DNA from: Protaetiibacter sp. SSC-01
GTDB lineage: Bacteria; Actinomycetota; Actinomycetes; Actinomycetales; Microbacteriaceae
DNA: 64,000 bases
Direction: 5' to 3'
NCBI RefSeq assembly: GCF_014483895.1
Contig: NZ_CP059987.1
Span: 186,001 to 250,000, forward strand
How positions within the stretch are numbered: position 1 is the stretch's first letter; every line of letters starts with the position of its first letter. The position numbers and the translations under genes are program-made. Below the pieces are notes generated by a model. That model had not been told where the DNA came from, did not search any database, and saw only the letters and a list, made by a program, of their open reading frames with translations. Below are positions 46,743-55,971 of the stretch, in pieces.

Positions 46743-48704
46743 ATGACCCTCCCCAAGCCCGAGTACCCGCGCCCCGACCGCGACCGGTCCGACCGCTGGC
46801 TGACCCTCAACGGCACGTGGTCGTTCTCGAGCGACGAGGGCGACACCGAGATCACGGTGCCGTTCGCGTGGGAGACCCCGGCATCCGGAGTGCAGCGCAC
46901 GTGGCTCGAACACGGCGTCTACCGTCGCGACGTGCCGGCGACCGAGTGGCCGCGCACGTACCTGTGCTTCGGCGGCGTGCACCACCGCGCGCGCGTCACG
47001 CTCGACGGCGAGCTGCTCGGCGAGCACGTGGGGGGCAGCGTGCCGTTCGAGTTCGACATCACGGGGCGCTCGGGCGAGCTCGTCGTCGAGGTGGAGGCGC
47101 CGGCCGACAAGCGCGAGCTCGTGCACGGCAAGCAGCGCTCGATCCCGCGCGACGACTACGACGGCGTCTCGTTCACCCCGACGTCGGGCATCTGGCAGTC
47201 GGTGTGGCTCGAGGGCCGCGGCCGCGAGGAGATCCGCAGCGTCGTCGTGCGCGGCGACTCGCTCACGGGGTTCGACGTGGCGGGCGAGGCGGATGCGGCC
47301 GAGGTGCGCATCGACGGCGTACCTTTCGCGGTGGTCGATGGGCGCTTCGCGGCGCGCATCGACCTCGTCGAGCCCCGCCTGTGGTCGCCCGCCGATCCGC
47401 ACCTCTACGAGCTCGAGCTCACGACCTCGGACGACCGGGTGGTCGTGACCGCCGGATTGCGCCGCATCGAGACCCGTGGCGAGGAGCTCTACCTCAACGG
47501 CGAACGCCTCTACCTGCGCGGCGTGCTCGACCAGGGCTACTGGCCCGAGACCGGGCTCACGGCGCCGAGCGAGGAGGCCCTCGTGCGCGACCTCGAGCTC
47601 GCGCGCGACCTCGGCTTCACGATGGTGCGCAAGCACATCAAGCTCGAGGAGCCGCGCTGGCTGCATCACGCCGACCGGATGGGCATGCTCGTGTGGGCGG
47701 AGCCGCCCGCCCCCAGCCGCTGGACCCCGGCATCCGCGGAGGCGTTCCTCGCGCAGCTGCCGATCATGGTCGAGCGCGACGGCAACCACCCGTCGATCAT
47801 CGCGTGGGGCCTCTACAACGAGGAGTGGGGCCTCGACTGGGACATCCCGGGCAGCCCCGAACGAGCGGATGCCGCGGTCGCCGCCTACGACGCCCTGCGC
47901 GCGCTCGACGACACACGACCGATCGTCGAGAACTCGGGCTGGAACCACGTGCGCACCGACCTGGTCGACTGGCACTACTACGACGAGGACCCGGCGTCGT
48001 GGGCGCGCAACCTCGCCGAGCTCGCCGCCGGCTCCCGCGAGGACTGGCCGGTCAAGCTCGGCCCCGACTTCGTGGTCGACAAGAGCCTCTACGGCTCCGA
48101 CGACTTCCCGCGCACGGGCGTGCCGATCGTCAACAGCGAGTACGGTGCGGGCTTCACGAGCCTCGAGCGGGCATGGCACTCGCGGTGGCAGACGCAGGAG
48201 CTCCGCCGACACGACCGCTTCGCGGGCTACGTGTACACCGAGCTGACCGACGTCGAGCACGAGATGGCGGGCGTCGTGGACGCCGACCGTCGCCCGAAGG
48301 ATGCGGGCGGGCTCGACTACCGCGCGATGCACGCCGACACGGTGCTCGTCGTCGACCTCGTGCCCGCGCACGCGGGGGCTGACATCCGGGTTCCCGAGCA
48401 GCCGTTCGATCTCGACGTGCACGTGTCGCACCACGGCCGTGCGCCGCTCTCGGGTGCCGTGCATGCCGCGTGGGGTGCGGCCGGGTCGCGCCTCCGCCCG
48501 GTCGACGGTGCGGTCACGGCGCCGGTCGGCGTCGTGCGGCCGTTCGAGCTGAGCGCCGCTGCGACCTTGCGCATCCCGGCGCCCGCCGGGCCCGCTCGCC
48601 TGCACCTGTGGTTCACGGAGGAAGACGGCACGGTGCGGGCGAGCACGTTCGTCGACGCGGCGCCCGTCGAGCAGCCGAACCGCCGCGGGGCGCGCGCGGA
48701 GTGA
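46743..48704 (+). CDS. Glycoside hydrolase family 2 protein, short cytoplasmic type
   Basis: 653 residues from ATG 46743, which has GGAAAGG six bases upstream; an ATG at 46728 in frame is an alternative with a weaker site. GH2 sugar-binding, Ig-like and TIM-barrel domains in order. Acid/base Glu360 in LYNEEWG and nucleophile Glu466 in IVNSEYGAG. No signal peptide. Lacks the LacZ C-terminal domains. It is clearly related to the third GH2 at 62052-63833 (shared VLDQGYWP and FTMxRKHIK). It should hydrolyse the sugar imported by this operon, either a beta-galactoside or another beta-glycoside; specificity is open. Confidence 0.9.
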   Translation: MTLPKPEYPRPDRDRSDRWLTLNGTWSFSSDEGDTEITVPFAWETPASGVQRTWLEHGVYRRDVPATEWPRTYLCFGGVHHRARVTLDGELLGEHVGGSVPFEFDITGRSGELVVEVEAPADKRELVHGKQRSIPRDDYDGVSFTPTSGIWQSVWLEGRGREEIRSVVVRGDSLTGFDVAGEADAAEVRIDGVPFAVVDGRFAARIDLVEPRLWSPADPHLYELELTTSDDRVVVTAGLRRIETRGEELYLNGERLYLRGVLDQGYWPETGLTAPSEEALVRDLELARDLGFTMVRKHIKLEEPRWLHHADRMGMLVWAEPPAPSRWTPASAEAFLAQLPIMVERDGNHPSIIAWGLYNEEWGLDWDIPGSPERADAAVAAYDALRALDDTRPIVENSGWNHVRTDLVDWHYYDEDPASWARNLAELAAGSREDWPVKLGPDFVVDKSLYGSDDFPRTGVPIVNSEYGAGFTSLERAWHSRWQTQELRRHDRFAGYVYTELTDVEHEMAGVVDADRRPKDAGGLDYRAMHADTVLVVDLVPAHAGADIRVPEQPFDLDVHVSHHGRAPLSGAVHAAWGAAGSRLRPVDGAVTAPVGVVRPFELSAAATLRIPAPAGPARLHLWFTEEDGTVRASTFVDAAPVEQPNRRGARAE

Positions 48705-48769
48705 GGCGTGGCGCGCGCCGGTTCCGCCAACGTCCGGCGCGCGTCACCTCCCGCCGGGGTCGCGTCACC

Positions 48770-48868
48770 CGCTGGTTGAGTAGCGCCCGCGCTTACCCGC
48801 TGGTTGAGTAGCGCCCGCAGCCGCCCACCCGCTGGTTGAGTAGCGCCCGTAGGGCGCGTGTCGAAACC
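48770..48868 (+). repeat. GGTTGAGTAG repeat array: two short units plus one full unit
   Basis: Units at 48770-48797, 48798-48829 and 48830-48868, the last ending GTGTCGAAACC. Same plan as the arrays at 25029 and 29019, with the CGCCCG variant of the centre. Between convergent GH2 and radA genes. Confidence 0.85.
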
Positions 48869-48884
48869 AGCCCGCGGCCCGACC

Positions 48885-50234
48885 TCAGAACGCCGGCGCG
48901 TTCACCCGCTCCGCCCCGCTCGCCGAGAACGCGAGCGACTCGGCCGTCTGGATCGAGCCGGCCTCCTCGTCGACGATCGTGCGATACCCGAGGCGCGTCG
49001 CCTCGGCCGCGCGCTGGCGCCCACCCGCGACGGCGCGCACCTCGCCCGCGAGGCTGATCTCGCCGATCGCGGCGAGCGTGCGCGGCAGCGGCCGGTCTTT
49101 CGCGGCCGACGCGATGGCGAGCGCGATCGCGAGGTCGGACCCGGGCTCGGAGAGCCGGATGCCGCCCACCGTCGACACGTAGACCTCCTTGTCGGAGAGC
49201 TTGATGCGGCAGCGCTTCTCGAGCACCGCGAGCAGCATCGCGACGCGCGCGCCGTCGACGCCGCTCACGATGCGGCGCGGGTTGGGCGCCGTCGTGTCGA
49301 CGACGAGCGCCTGCACCTCGACCGGGAGCGCGCGGCGTCCCTCGAGCGTGACCGTGACGCACGTGCCCGGCACGGGCGTGTGGGTGCGCGAGAGGAAGAG
49401 CCCCGACGGGTCGGGCACCTCCGCGATGCCGTCCCCCGCCATCTCGAAGCAGCCCGCCTCATCCGTCGGTCCGAAGCGGTTCTTGAGGGCGCGCACGAAG
49501 CGCAGCGCCGTCTGGCGGTCGCCCTCGAAGCTCAGCACGACGTCGACGAGGTGCTCGAGCAGACGCGGGCCCGCGATCGAGCCGTCTTTCGTCACGTGGC
49601 CGACGAGCAGCAGCGGGATGGAGCGCTCCTTCGCGACGCGGACGAGCGTGCCCGCGACTTCCCGCACCTGCGCCGGCTGGCCGGGGGCGCCATCCGAGAG
49701 GGAGGAGGCGATCGTCTGCACCGAGTCGACGATGAGCAGCCCGGGGCGCACGGCGTCGATGTGACCCAGCACGGTGGCGAGGTCTGTCTCGGATGCGAGG
49801 TACAGCTCGTCGTCGAGGGCGCCCGTGCGCTCGGCCCGCAGCCGCACCTGGCCCGCCGACTCCTCGCCCGAGACGTAGAGCACCCGCCCGCCTCGGCGTG
49901 CCACGCGCGCAGCGACCTCGAGCAGGAGCGTCGACTTGCCGACGCCCGGCTCACCCGACACGAGCACGGCGGCACCCGGCACGAGCCCGCCGCCCAGCAC
50001 GCGGTCGAACTCGCCGATGCCCGTCTGGCGGTGGGTGGCATCCGCGACGACGTGCTCGGTGATGGGCCGTGCGGCGCGCGACTCGGGCACGGATGCGGCG
50101 GTCACCTTGCCGGTGGGCGCCCCGCGCTCGACGATGGAGCCCCACTGCTGGCACTCGGGGCAGCGCCCGAACCACTTGGCGCCCGTCCAGCCGCACTCGG
50201 AGCATGCGTAACCGGGGGCGGGGGGTCGGGCCAT
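48885..50234 (-). CDS. radA: DNA repair protein RadA/Sms
   Basis: 449 residues. Zinc finger C11-x2-C14...C25-x2-C28, RecA-like core with Walker A GEPGVGKS (94-101), the RadA-specific KNRFG motif (251-255) and a C-terminal Lon-like domain (DKEVYVSTVGGIRLSEPGSDLAIALAIAS). RadA processes recombination intermediates and promotes branch migration. Leaderless-type start: TAGGCT six bases before the ATG on the minus strand. Confidence 0.97.
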   Translation of the reverse strand: MARPPAPGYACSECGWTGAKWFGRCPECQQWGSIVERGAPTGKVTAASVPESRAARPITEHVVADATHRQTGIGEFDRVLGGGLVPGAAVLVSGEPGVGKSTLLLEVAARVARRGGRVLYVSGEESAGQVRLRAERTGALDDELYLASETDLATVLGHIDAVRPGLLIVDSVQTIASSLSDGAPGQPAQVREVAGTLVRVAKERSIPLLLVGHVTKDGSIAGPRLLEHLVDVVLSFEGDRQTALRFVRALKNRFGPTDEAGCFEMAGDGIAEVPDPSGLFLSRTHTPVPGTCVTVTLEGRRALPVEVQALVVDTTAPNPRRIVSGVDGARVAMLLAVLEKRCRIKLSDKEVYVSTVGGIRLSEPGSDLAIALAIASAAKDRPLPRTLAAIGEISLAGEVRAVAGGRQRAAEATRLGYRTIVDEEAGSIQTAESLAFSASGAERVNAPAF

Positions 50235-50240
50235 GCGGTC

Positions 50241-50246
50241 AGCCTA
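50241..50246 (-). promoter_or_regulatory. -10 box (TAGGCT, minus strand) of leaderless radA
   Basis: TAGGCT ends 6 bases before the radA ATG; no ribosome site. Confidence 0.55.
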
Positions 50247-50271
50247 GATGGCACCGCCGACGCAGGATGCG

Positions 50272-50631
50272 TCAGGGCGTGACGACGAAGAGCTGCGTCG
50301 CGATCGTCACCGCGGCGACGGCGAGTGTCGCGAAGCCGAGCCAGCCCGCCGCGAGGGAGGGACGGTCGTCGCGCCACGTCAGGACGGGCGAGAGCTCGGG
50401 CGCCGGGGCGTCAACGAGGTTCTGCGCCGCCGCGAGCGAGTGCGAGCGGCCGATGCGCGTGCCGCGGTTGTCGGCGGTCTCGAAGGCGCCGTCCACGAAC
50501 TCGACCGTGCCGAGGAACTCGCCGTCGCGCGTCCCGGCCCACAGGCCCTCCGCGACGAGCGACCAGCGCACGCCGTGCATGACGGGTGCGGCCGTGGGGG
50601 CGAAGCTCCCGGGGGTGAGCGTGGCGGTCAT
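50272..50631 (-). CDS. Small protein with C-terminal membrane segment, function unknown
   Basis: 119 residues from ATG 50631, with AGAGGA upstream. A soluble beta-rich N-terminal part (VRWSLVAEGLWAGTRDGEFLGTVEFVDGAFETADNRG) and one membrane segment near the end (AGWLGFATLAVAAVTIATQLF). It lies between radA and rlmC on the same strand. The longer open frame upstream overlaps rlmC and is rejected. No recognised family. Confidence 0.7.
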   Translation of the reverse strand: MTATLTPGSFAPTAAPVMHGVRWSLVAEGLWAGTRDGEFLGTVEFVDGAFETADNRGTRIGRSHSLAAAQNLVDAPAPELSPVLTWRDDRPSLAAGWLGFATLAVAAVTIATQLFVVTP

Positions 50632-50737
50632 GGTGCCGGTCCTCTCGTGGTGAACGGGCTTGCGAACACCATCCTGCGAGCGGCGGCCGCCGGGAGCCAA
50701 GGAACGGGGGAGGGGTTGCGGAGGGGCGCGAGCGGTG

Positions 50738-51859
50738 CTACGAGACGCGCTCGAGCAGCACCATGACCTCGTAGTGCTCCGTCTGCGGGAACATGTCGAA
50801 CACCCGGATGCGGCGCGGGCGCAGGCTCGGCATCGCCGCGAGGTCGCGCGCGAGCGACACCGCGTTGCAGCTCGAGTAGACGACCGCGCCGACGCTCGAC
50901 GCCTCGAGCGTCGCGCACAGCTCCGGCCCGAGGCCGCGCCGCGGCGGGTTGACGATGACGGCATCCGGAGCATCCGCACCGCCGACCGCGGTCGCGTCGC
51001 CCACCTCGAACGCGACATCCGCGAGCCCCGCCTCGGCGGCCGACAGCCGCGCGCTCTCGACCGCGGGCGCGCTCGTCTCGATGCCGAGCACACGACGGCC
51101 GGGGCCCGCGACGTGCAGCGCGAAGCCGCCGACGCCGCAGTAGAGGTCCCAGACGGATGCGGGGGCGAGCTCGTCGACCCACGCACGTGCCTGGTGATAG
51201 AGGTCGGCCGCGACATCCGTGTTCGTCTGGAAGAAGCTGCCCGGACGCAGATGCAGCACGACGTCGTCGAGCCGCATCGCGAGCGACTCGTCGGCCGTGA
51301 GCGGCACCTCGACCTCGCCCTCGAGCACGGCCTTGTGCTCGGGCAGCAGGTTGACGCTCACGACCGCGAGCTGGGGCAGCGCGTCGAGCAGCGCCGGCAG
51401 GTGCTTGCGGATGCGCGCGAGCGACTCGGTCGAGCGCAGCACGAAGCGCAGCATGAGGCGCCCGTCGGGCGACTCGGTCAGCAGCACGTTCTTGAGCTCG
51501 CCACGTCGGGCCGGCACGTCGTACGGCTCGAGGCGCGCGAGGGTGATGAACGCGGCGATCGGCGGGAGCGCGGCGCGGAGCCCCTCGGCCAGCACGCCGC
51601 ATCCGCGCAGGTCGACGCCGCGGCGGTCGCCGTCGAGGATGCCGAGGGTCGGCGCGTCGACCGTGCCGCCGACGACCATCTTCGCCTTGTTGCGGAAGGC
51701 TTCGGGGCGCGACGTCATCGGCGGGAGCCACATGGCATCCGCCCACGGGCTCAGGAGCGACTCGGCGTGCGCGACCTTGCCCGCGAGCTGGGCGTCGTAC
51801 TCGACGCCCATGAGGGTGCACGAACGGCACACCCCCGCGTCGAAGTAGTCGCACTGCAC
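50738..51859 (-). CDS. rlmC: 23S rRNA (uracil(747)-C(5))-methyltransferase, RlmC/RumB type
   Basis: 373 residues from GTG 51859. The N-terminus QCDYFDAGVCRSCTLMG provides the Fe-S cluster cysteines (Cys3, Cys11, Cys14) of RlmC, then the SAM-binding core with DLYCGVGGFAL and the catalytic-loop NPPRRGLG and YSSCNAVSLARDL. TATCGT lies six bases before the GTG and supports this start; the open frame upstream (to 54454) is in a shadow frame of the MMPL gene. It methylates U747 of 23S rRNA. Confidence 0.92.
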   Translation of the reverse strand: MQCDYFDAGVCRSCTLMGVEYDAQLAGKVAHAESLLSPWADAMWLPPMTSRPEAFRNKAKMVVGGTVDAPTLGILDGDRRGVDLRGCGVLAEGLRAALPPIAAFITLARLEPYDVPARRGELKNVLLTESPDGRLMLRFVLRSTESLARIRKHLPALLDALPQLAVVSVNLLPEHKAVLEGEVEVPLTADESLAMRLDDVVLHLRPGSFFQTNTDVAADLYHQARAWVDELAPASVWDLYCGVGGFALHVAGPGRRVLGIETSAPAVESARLSAAEAGLADVAFEVGDATAVGGADAPDAVIVNPPRRGLGPELCATLEASSVGAVVYSSCNAVSLARDLAAMPSLRPRRIRVFDMFPQTEHYEVMVLLERVS

Positions 51860-51865
51860 CCGGTC

Positions 51866-51871
51866 ACGATA
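51866..51871 (-). promoter_or_regulatory. -10 box (TATCGT, minus strand) of leaderless rlmC
   Basis: TATCGT ends 6 bases before the rlmC GTG; it lies in the 14-base space between the MMPL stop and rlmC, so rlmC can be transcribed alone. Confidence 0.5.
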
Positions 51872-51873
51872 CG

Positions 51874-54321
51874 TCAGGCGCGCTGGTGCGCCCGCTCGAG
51901 CGCCGCCCCCTCGACGTCGACGTTCGGCATCGCGCGGTCGAGCCAGCGGGGGATCCACCACGCGGCGCGGCCGAGCACGTGCATGAGGGCGGGCATGAGC
52001 AGCAGCCGCACGACGAACGCGTCGAGTAGCACCCCGACCGCGAGGCCGAAGCCGAACTGGCGGATGATGACGGCCTCCGAGAACACGAAGCCGCCGAACA
52101 CCGACACCATGATGAGCCCCGCCGCGATCACGACCGAGCGGCCCGCGCGGAACCCGCGGGCCACCGCGAGGCGGGCCGTGGCACCGTGCACGTAGGCCTC
52201 GCGCATCCCGGATGCCAGGAACAGCTGGTAGTCCATCGCGAGCCCGAAGAGGATGCCCACCAGGATGAGCGGCATGAAGCTGAGCACAGGGCCTGTGGCG
52301 GTGAGGCCGAAGACGGGCGCGAACCAGCCCCACTGGAACACCGCGACGAGCGCGCCGTAGGTCGCGAGCAGCGACAGGATGAACCCGCCCGTCGCGATGA
52401 GCGGCACGAGCAGTGAGCGGAACACGAGGATCATGATCACGAGCGAGATGCCCACGACGACCGCGAGGTAGAGCGGCAGCACGTCGGCGAGGTTGTTCGA
52501 GATGTCGATGTTGATGGCAGCCTGACCCGCGACGCCGAGTAGCTCGCCGTCGACCTCGAGCCCGCGCAGCGCGTGCACGACCTCCGCGGTGGAGGCGTCG
52601 TTCGGCCCTTCGGCTGGGATCACCTGGAACGCCAAGAGCTCGTTCGCGTCGTCGACCGCGATGGGCGCGACCGCGACGACGCCGTCGACGGCGCCGATCG
52701 CCTCGGCGATGTCGAGCTGACGCCCGAGCACCTCGTCGTCGGTCGTGCCGTCGGGCAGCTGGGCCGTCACGAGCATGGTGCTGTTGGCGCCCGCGCCGAA
52801 GCCGTCGTGCAGCAGCTCGAACGCGCGGTTCGTGGTCGAGCCCTCCGGCTCGGAGCCGCCGTCGGGCAGGCCGAGGCGCATCGACGCGGCGGGCACGGCG
52901 CACGCGAGCAGGGCCGCGACGGTCAGCACGATCGTCACGACCGTGCGCACCCAGCCCATCGGCGTTGCCGTGTCGGCCGGATGCGGCACCGGGCCGGAGG
53001 CGAGCGTGCGGCGTCCGCGGCGGCCCAGCATCCGCTCGCCCGCGAGCCCGAGCATGGCGGGCGTGAGGGTCACGGCGACGGCCACGGCGATCGCGACGCA
53101 CGCCGCGCCGACGGCGCCCATGAGGCCGAGGAAGGGGATGCCCGTGACGAAGAGCGCGAGCAGCGCCACGACGACCGTCGACCCCGCGAACACGACGGCG
53201 GTGCCGGCGGTGCCGTTCGCGAGCGCGATCGACTCGTGCACCTCGGCGCCCGAGAGCAGCTGCCGTCGGTGCCGGTTGACGATGAAGAGGGAGTAGTCGA
53301 TGCCGACCGCGAGCCCGAGCATGACGCCGAGCACGGGGGTGACGGATGCCATGGTCGTGAGACCCGAGAACGCGAGCGCGCCGAGCACGCCGATCGCGAC
53401 GCCCGTGAGAGCTGTGACGATCGGGAACGACGCGGCGAGCAGGGAGCCGAGCATGACGACGAGCACGATCCCCGCGATCGCGACGCCGATCGCCTCGCTC
53501 ACGCCGATGATCGCCGGCACGCCCTGCGCGATCTCGGTCGAGAACGCGACCTCGACACCGTCGATGCCGTGGTCGGAGAAGTGGTCGATGACGCTCTGCT
53601 TCGCCTCGTCCGAGAGCTCGAGGCGCGGCTCGGTGAAGGCGACGTTGACGACGGCGGTCGCGCCGTCCTCCGAGACGACGCGGATGCCCTCCGCGAGCTC
53701 GGCGACGCGCGCGCCCTGCTCGAGCAGCGTGGCCTGCGCCTCGAGCTCCGCGCGACCCGCGTCGAGGGTCGCCTGCTGCGCGTCGAGCTCGGCCCGCTGC
53801 GCGTCGAGGCCCGCGAGCATCGCGGGCGGGGCGCCGGATGCCTCGAGCTGCGCGCGGGCGGCGTCGAGCTGCGCCCGCCCCGCGTCGAGCTGGGCCTGGC
53901 CGCCGTCGAGCTGGGCGCGCGCCTCGTCGAGTTGGGCGCGGCCGGCCTCGACCTGCGCGAGCTGGTCGGCGCGCTGCTGCTCGGCGTCGAACGGGTCGAC
54001 CACCTCGGCGACGTCGACGAGGTCGCTCGTGTCGGCGGCGAGCTGCGAGATCGCGGTGCGCTGCGCATCCGTCAGCTGCGAGCCGTCGTCGGTGTGGAAG
54101 ACCACCATGCCGGCAGCGCCGCTGTACTCGGGCAGGCGCTCCTGCAGCTCGTCGATGACCTCGCTCGAGGCGGTGCCGGGGATGTCGAAGCTGTTGCTGA
54201 GGCCGCCGAAGAACGCGGCGAACGCGCCGGCGGTGAGGGCGAGCACGAGCGCCCACACGCCGATGACCCATCCGGCGCGGCGGGCGGCGAGGCGCCCGAG
54301 TCGGTACAGCAGTTCGGCCAT
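51874..54321 (-). CDS. MMPL/RND family transporter with coiled-coil insertion
   Basis: 815 residues. TM1 ~17-38, a large external loop, then five membrane segments (~290-440), a second loop and five further segments: the two-fold MMPL topology, with GIDYSLFIVNRHRRQ and AMDYQLFLASGMREAYVHG as the proton-relay motifs. Residues ~118-210 hold a 7-residue repeat of the type AQLDAGR predicted to be a long coiled coil. MMPL proteins export lipids or drugs. Divergent from a TetR regulator with a shared operator, so probably an inducible efflux pump. Start has GAGGGGG upstream. Confidence 0.92.
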   Translation of the reverse strand: MAELLYRLGRLAARRAGWVIGVWALVLALTAGAFAAFFGGLSNSFDIPGTASSEVIDELQERLPEYSGAAGMVVFHTDDGSQLTDAQRTAISQLAADTSDLVDVAEVVDPFDAEQQRADQLAQVEAGRAQLDEARAQLDGGQAQLDAGRAQLDAARAQLEASGAPPAMLAGLDAQRAELDAQQATLDAGRAELEAQATLLEQGARVAELAEGIRVVSEDGATAVVNVAFTEPRLELSDEAKQSVIDHFSDHGIDGVEVAFSTEIAQGVPAIIGVSEAIGVAIAGIVLVVMLGSLLAASFPIVTALTGVAIGVLGALAFSGLTTMASVTPVLGVMLGLAVGIDYSLFIVNRHRRQLLSGAEVHESIALANGTAGTAVVFAGSTVVVALLALFVTGIPFLGLMGAVGAACVAIAVAVAVTLTPAMLGLAGERMLGRRGRRTLASGPVPHPADTATPMGWVRTVVTIVLTVAALLACAVPAASMRLGLPDGGSEPEGSTTNRAFELLHDGFGAGANSTMLVTAQLPDGTTDDEVLGRQLDIAEAIGAVDGVVAVAPIAVDDANELLAFQVIPAEGPNDASTAEVVHALRGLEVDGELLGVAGQAAINIDISNNLADVLPLYLAVVVGISLVIMILVFRSLLVPLIATGGFILSLLATYGALVAVFQWGWFAPVFGLTATGPVLSFMPLILVGILFGLAMDYQLFLASGMREAYVHGATARLAVARGFRAGRSVVIAAGLIMVSVFGGFVFSEAVIIRQFGFGLAVGVLLDAFVVRLLLMPALMHVLGRAAWWIPRWLDRAMPNVDVEGAALERAHQRA

Positions 54322-54342
54322 GGAGTCCCCCTCGGGCGAATA

Positions 54343-54361
54343 ACGAGACGGTGCGTCTCGT
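54343..54361. promoter_or_regulatory. TetR operator between the MMPL and tetR genes
   Basis: ACGAGACG-GTG-CGTCTCGT, a perfect 19-bp dyad with 8-bp arms, immediately before the tetR -10 box and 21 bases from the MMPL start. Confidence 0.7.
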
Positions 54362-54364
54362 GAT

Positions 54365-54370
54365 TACGAT
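54365..54370 (+). promoter_or_regulatory. -10 box (TACGAT) of leaderless tetR
   Basis: TACGAT ends 7 bases before ATG 54378 and favours that start over the in-frame GTG at 54351, which lies within the operator. Confidence 0.5.
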
Positions 54371-54377
54371 ACCGGGT

Positions 54378-54962
54378 ATGGCACCCAGCTCCCGCCGCGG
54401 GCCCGGCCGCAGCGAGGCGGCGCGCGTCGCGATCCTCGAGGCGACGGCGCGCATCTTCCTCGAGCGCGGCTACGAGCACCTCACGATGGAGGGCGTCGCC
54501 GCGGAGGCCGGGGTCGGCAAGCAGACCATCTACCGCTGGTGGCCCTCCCGCACGGCGCTCGTCGCCGAGTGCCTCGCGGAGGGGCTCATCATGCCCGCAT
54601 GGTTCGTGCCGCCCGACTCGGGAGACGTGCGCGCCGACCTCACGACGTGGCTCGAGAATGTCGCCGACTTCGTCGCTCAGCCCGGCAACGACGCGCTCCT
54701 GCGCTCGCTCGTGGAGGCATCCGCTCAAGACCCCGCGGTCGCGACCGGGCTGAGCGAGCGGCTCGGTGTGCTGCAGCTGCTGGGCGAGCGGATGCGGCGC
54801 GCGGTCGAGGCGGGCGACATCGACGAGCTGCCCGTCGAGCAGCTCGTGGAGGCGATGCTCGGGGCGCTCGTCGTGCGGGCGCTGCAGCGCGGGCCCATCG
54901 ACCGCGCGTACGCGGGGCGGCTCGTCGCGCTGCTCATGCCGCCCCGGGCAGCGCGCGACTGA
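54378..54962 (+). CDS. TetR-family transcriptional regulator
   Basis: 194 residues. HTH region ARVAILEATARIFLERGYEHLTMEGVAAEAGVGKQTIYRWWPSRTAL at residues ~15-60, then a helical ligand-binding domain of the TetR_C_16/11 kind. It probably represses the divergent MMPL transporter and itself through the 54343-54361 dyad. The start at 54378 is chosen from the -10 box. Confidence 0.92.
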   Translation: MAPSSRRGPGRSEAARVAILEATARIFLERGYEHLTMEGVAAEAGVGKQTIYRWWPSRTALVAECLAEGLIMPAWFVPPDSGDVRADLTTWLENVADFVAQPGNDALLRSLVEASAQDPAVATGLSERLGVLQLLGERMRRAVEAGDIDELPVEQLVEAMLGALVVRALQRGPIDRAYAGRLVALLMPPRAARD

Positions 54963-55008
54963 CGCGCGCGGGGACCTCCGGCACTGCTCGCGCGCATACG
55001 CGATCGGA

Positions 55009-55014
55009 TAGTTT
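55009..55014 (+). promoter_or_regulatory. -10 box (TAGTTT) of leaderless cytochrome-b-like gene
   Basis: TAGTTT ends 7 bases before GTG 55022; no ribosome site. Confidence 0.5.
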
Positions 55015-55021
55015 CGAGGGC

Positions 55022-55954
55022 GTGAGCCAGCAGCCGGATGCGTCCCCCGCGCGCCGCATCCGCCGGTCCCGCTGGATCGCGGCCGGGGTCGCGCTCGTCG
55101 CGCTCGTCGTGCTCGCGGCGGTCGTCGTGCTCGTCGCGCGCTGGCTGCGCACGCTCGAGCCCGTGCAGTCGTTCCTGCTCCAGTTCCCGGGCGAGTACCC
55201 GCTCCCGGACGGGTCGCCCGTGGGGCTGCCGGCGTGGCTCGGCTGGCAGCACTTCTTCAACGCGTTCTTCCTCGTGCTCATCGTGCGCACGGGGCTGCAG
55301 TCGCGCGCCGAGAAGCAGCCGCCCGCCCTGTGGACGTCGCGCCGCAACCGCCGCCGACGCATGAGCCTCACGGTGTGGCTGCACCTCGCGCTCGACCTGC
55401 TCTGGATCGTCAACGGCGTGCTCTACGTCGTGCTGCTGTTCGCGACGGGCCAGTGGGTGCGGATCGTGCCGACGAGCTGGGACGTCTTCCCGAACGCGAT
55501 CTCGGCCGGACTGCAGTACGCATCCCTCGACTGGCCGCTCGAGCACGCGTGGCTGAACTACAACAGCCTCCAGCAGCTGTCGTACTTCGCGATCGTGTTC
55601 CTCGCGGCGCCGCTCGCGATCGTCTCCGGTGCGCGGATGTCGGCGTTCTGGCCGCGCGACGCGAAGCGCCTCAACGAGCTGTACCCGTTCTCGGTCGCGA
55701 AGGCCGTGCACCTGCCCGTGATGGTGTTCTTCATCGCCTTCACGGTCGCGCACGTCACGCTCGTGCTCGCGACGGACGCCCTGCGCAACCTCAACGCGAT
55801 GTTCGCGGCGCGCGACGCATCCGATTGGGTGGGCTTCGGCATCTTCGCCCTCGCGCTGCTCGTGATCGCGGGCGGATGGGCGCTCGTGCGTCCCGCGATC
55901 GTCGACCGCATCGCATCCGCCTTCGGCGACGTGGTGCGCCGTTCCCCCCGCTGA
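55022..55954 (+). CDS. Cytochrome b/b6-like membrane protein
   Basis: 310 residues from GTG 55022. Six or so membrane segments; histidines placed in them as possible haem ligands: His77 (GWQHFFNAFF), His121 (VWLHLALDLL) and two in VHLPVMVFFIAFTVAHV. This resembles cytochrome b561/thiosulfate-reductase-type b subunits. No partner molybdoenzyme is near, so its electron donor and acceptor are unknown. A 63-bp palindrome follows within 20 bases. Confidence 0.78.
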   Translation: MSQQPDASPARRIRRSRWIAAGVALVALVVLAAVVVLVARWLRTLEPVQSFLLQFPGEYPLPDGSPVGLPAWLGWQHFFNAFFLVLIVRTGLQSRAEKQPPALWTSRRNRRRRMSLTVWLHLALDLLWIVNGVLYVVLLFATGQWVRIVPTSWDVFPNAISAGLQYASLDWPLEHAWLNYNSLQQLSYFAIVFLAAPLAIVSGARMSAFWPRDAKRLNELYPFSVAKAVHLPVMVFFIAFTVAHVTLVLATDALRNLNAMFAARDASDWVGFGIFALALLVIAGGWALVRPAIVDRIASAFGDVVRRSPR

Positions 55955-55971
55955 GTGGTCGCTGCTCCCTC

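Noticed and set aside
50738-54454. 1238-codon open frame that seems to fuse the MMPL region to RlmC
   Set aside because: Only the last 373 codons match RlmC; the upstream part is a shadow frame of the MMPL gene, and a leaderless promoter directly precedes GTG 51859.
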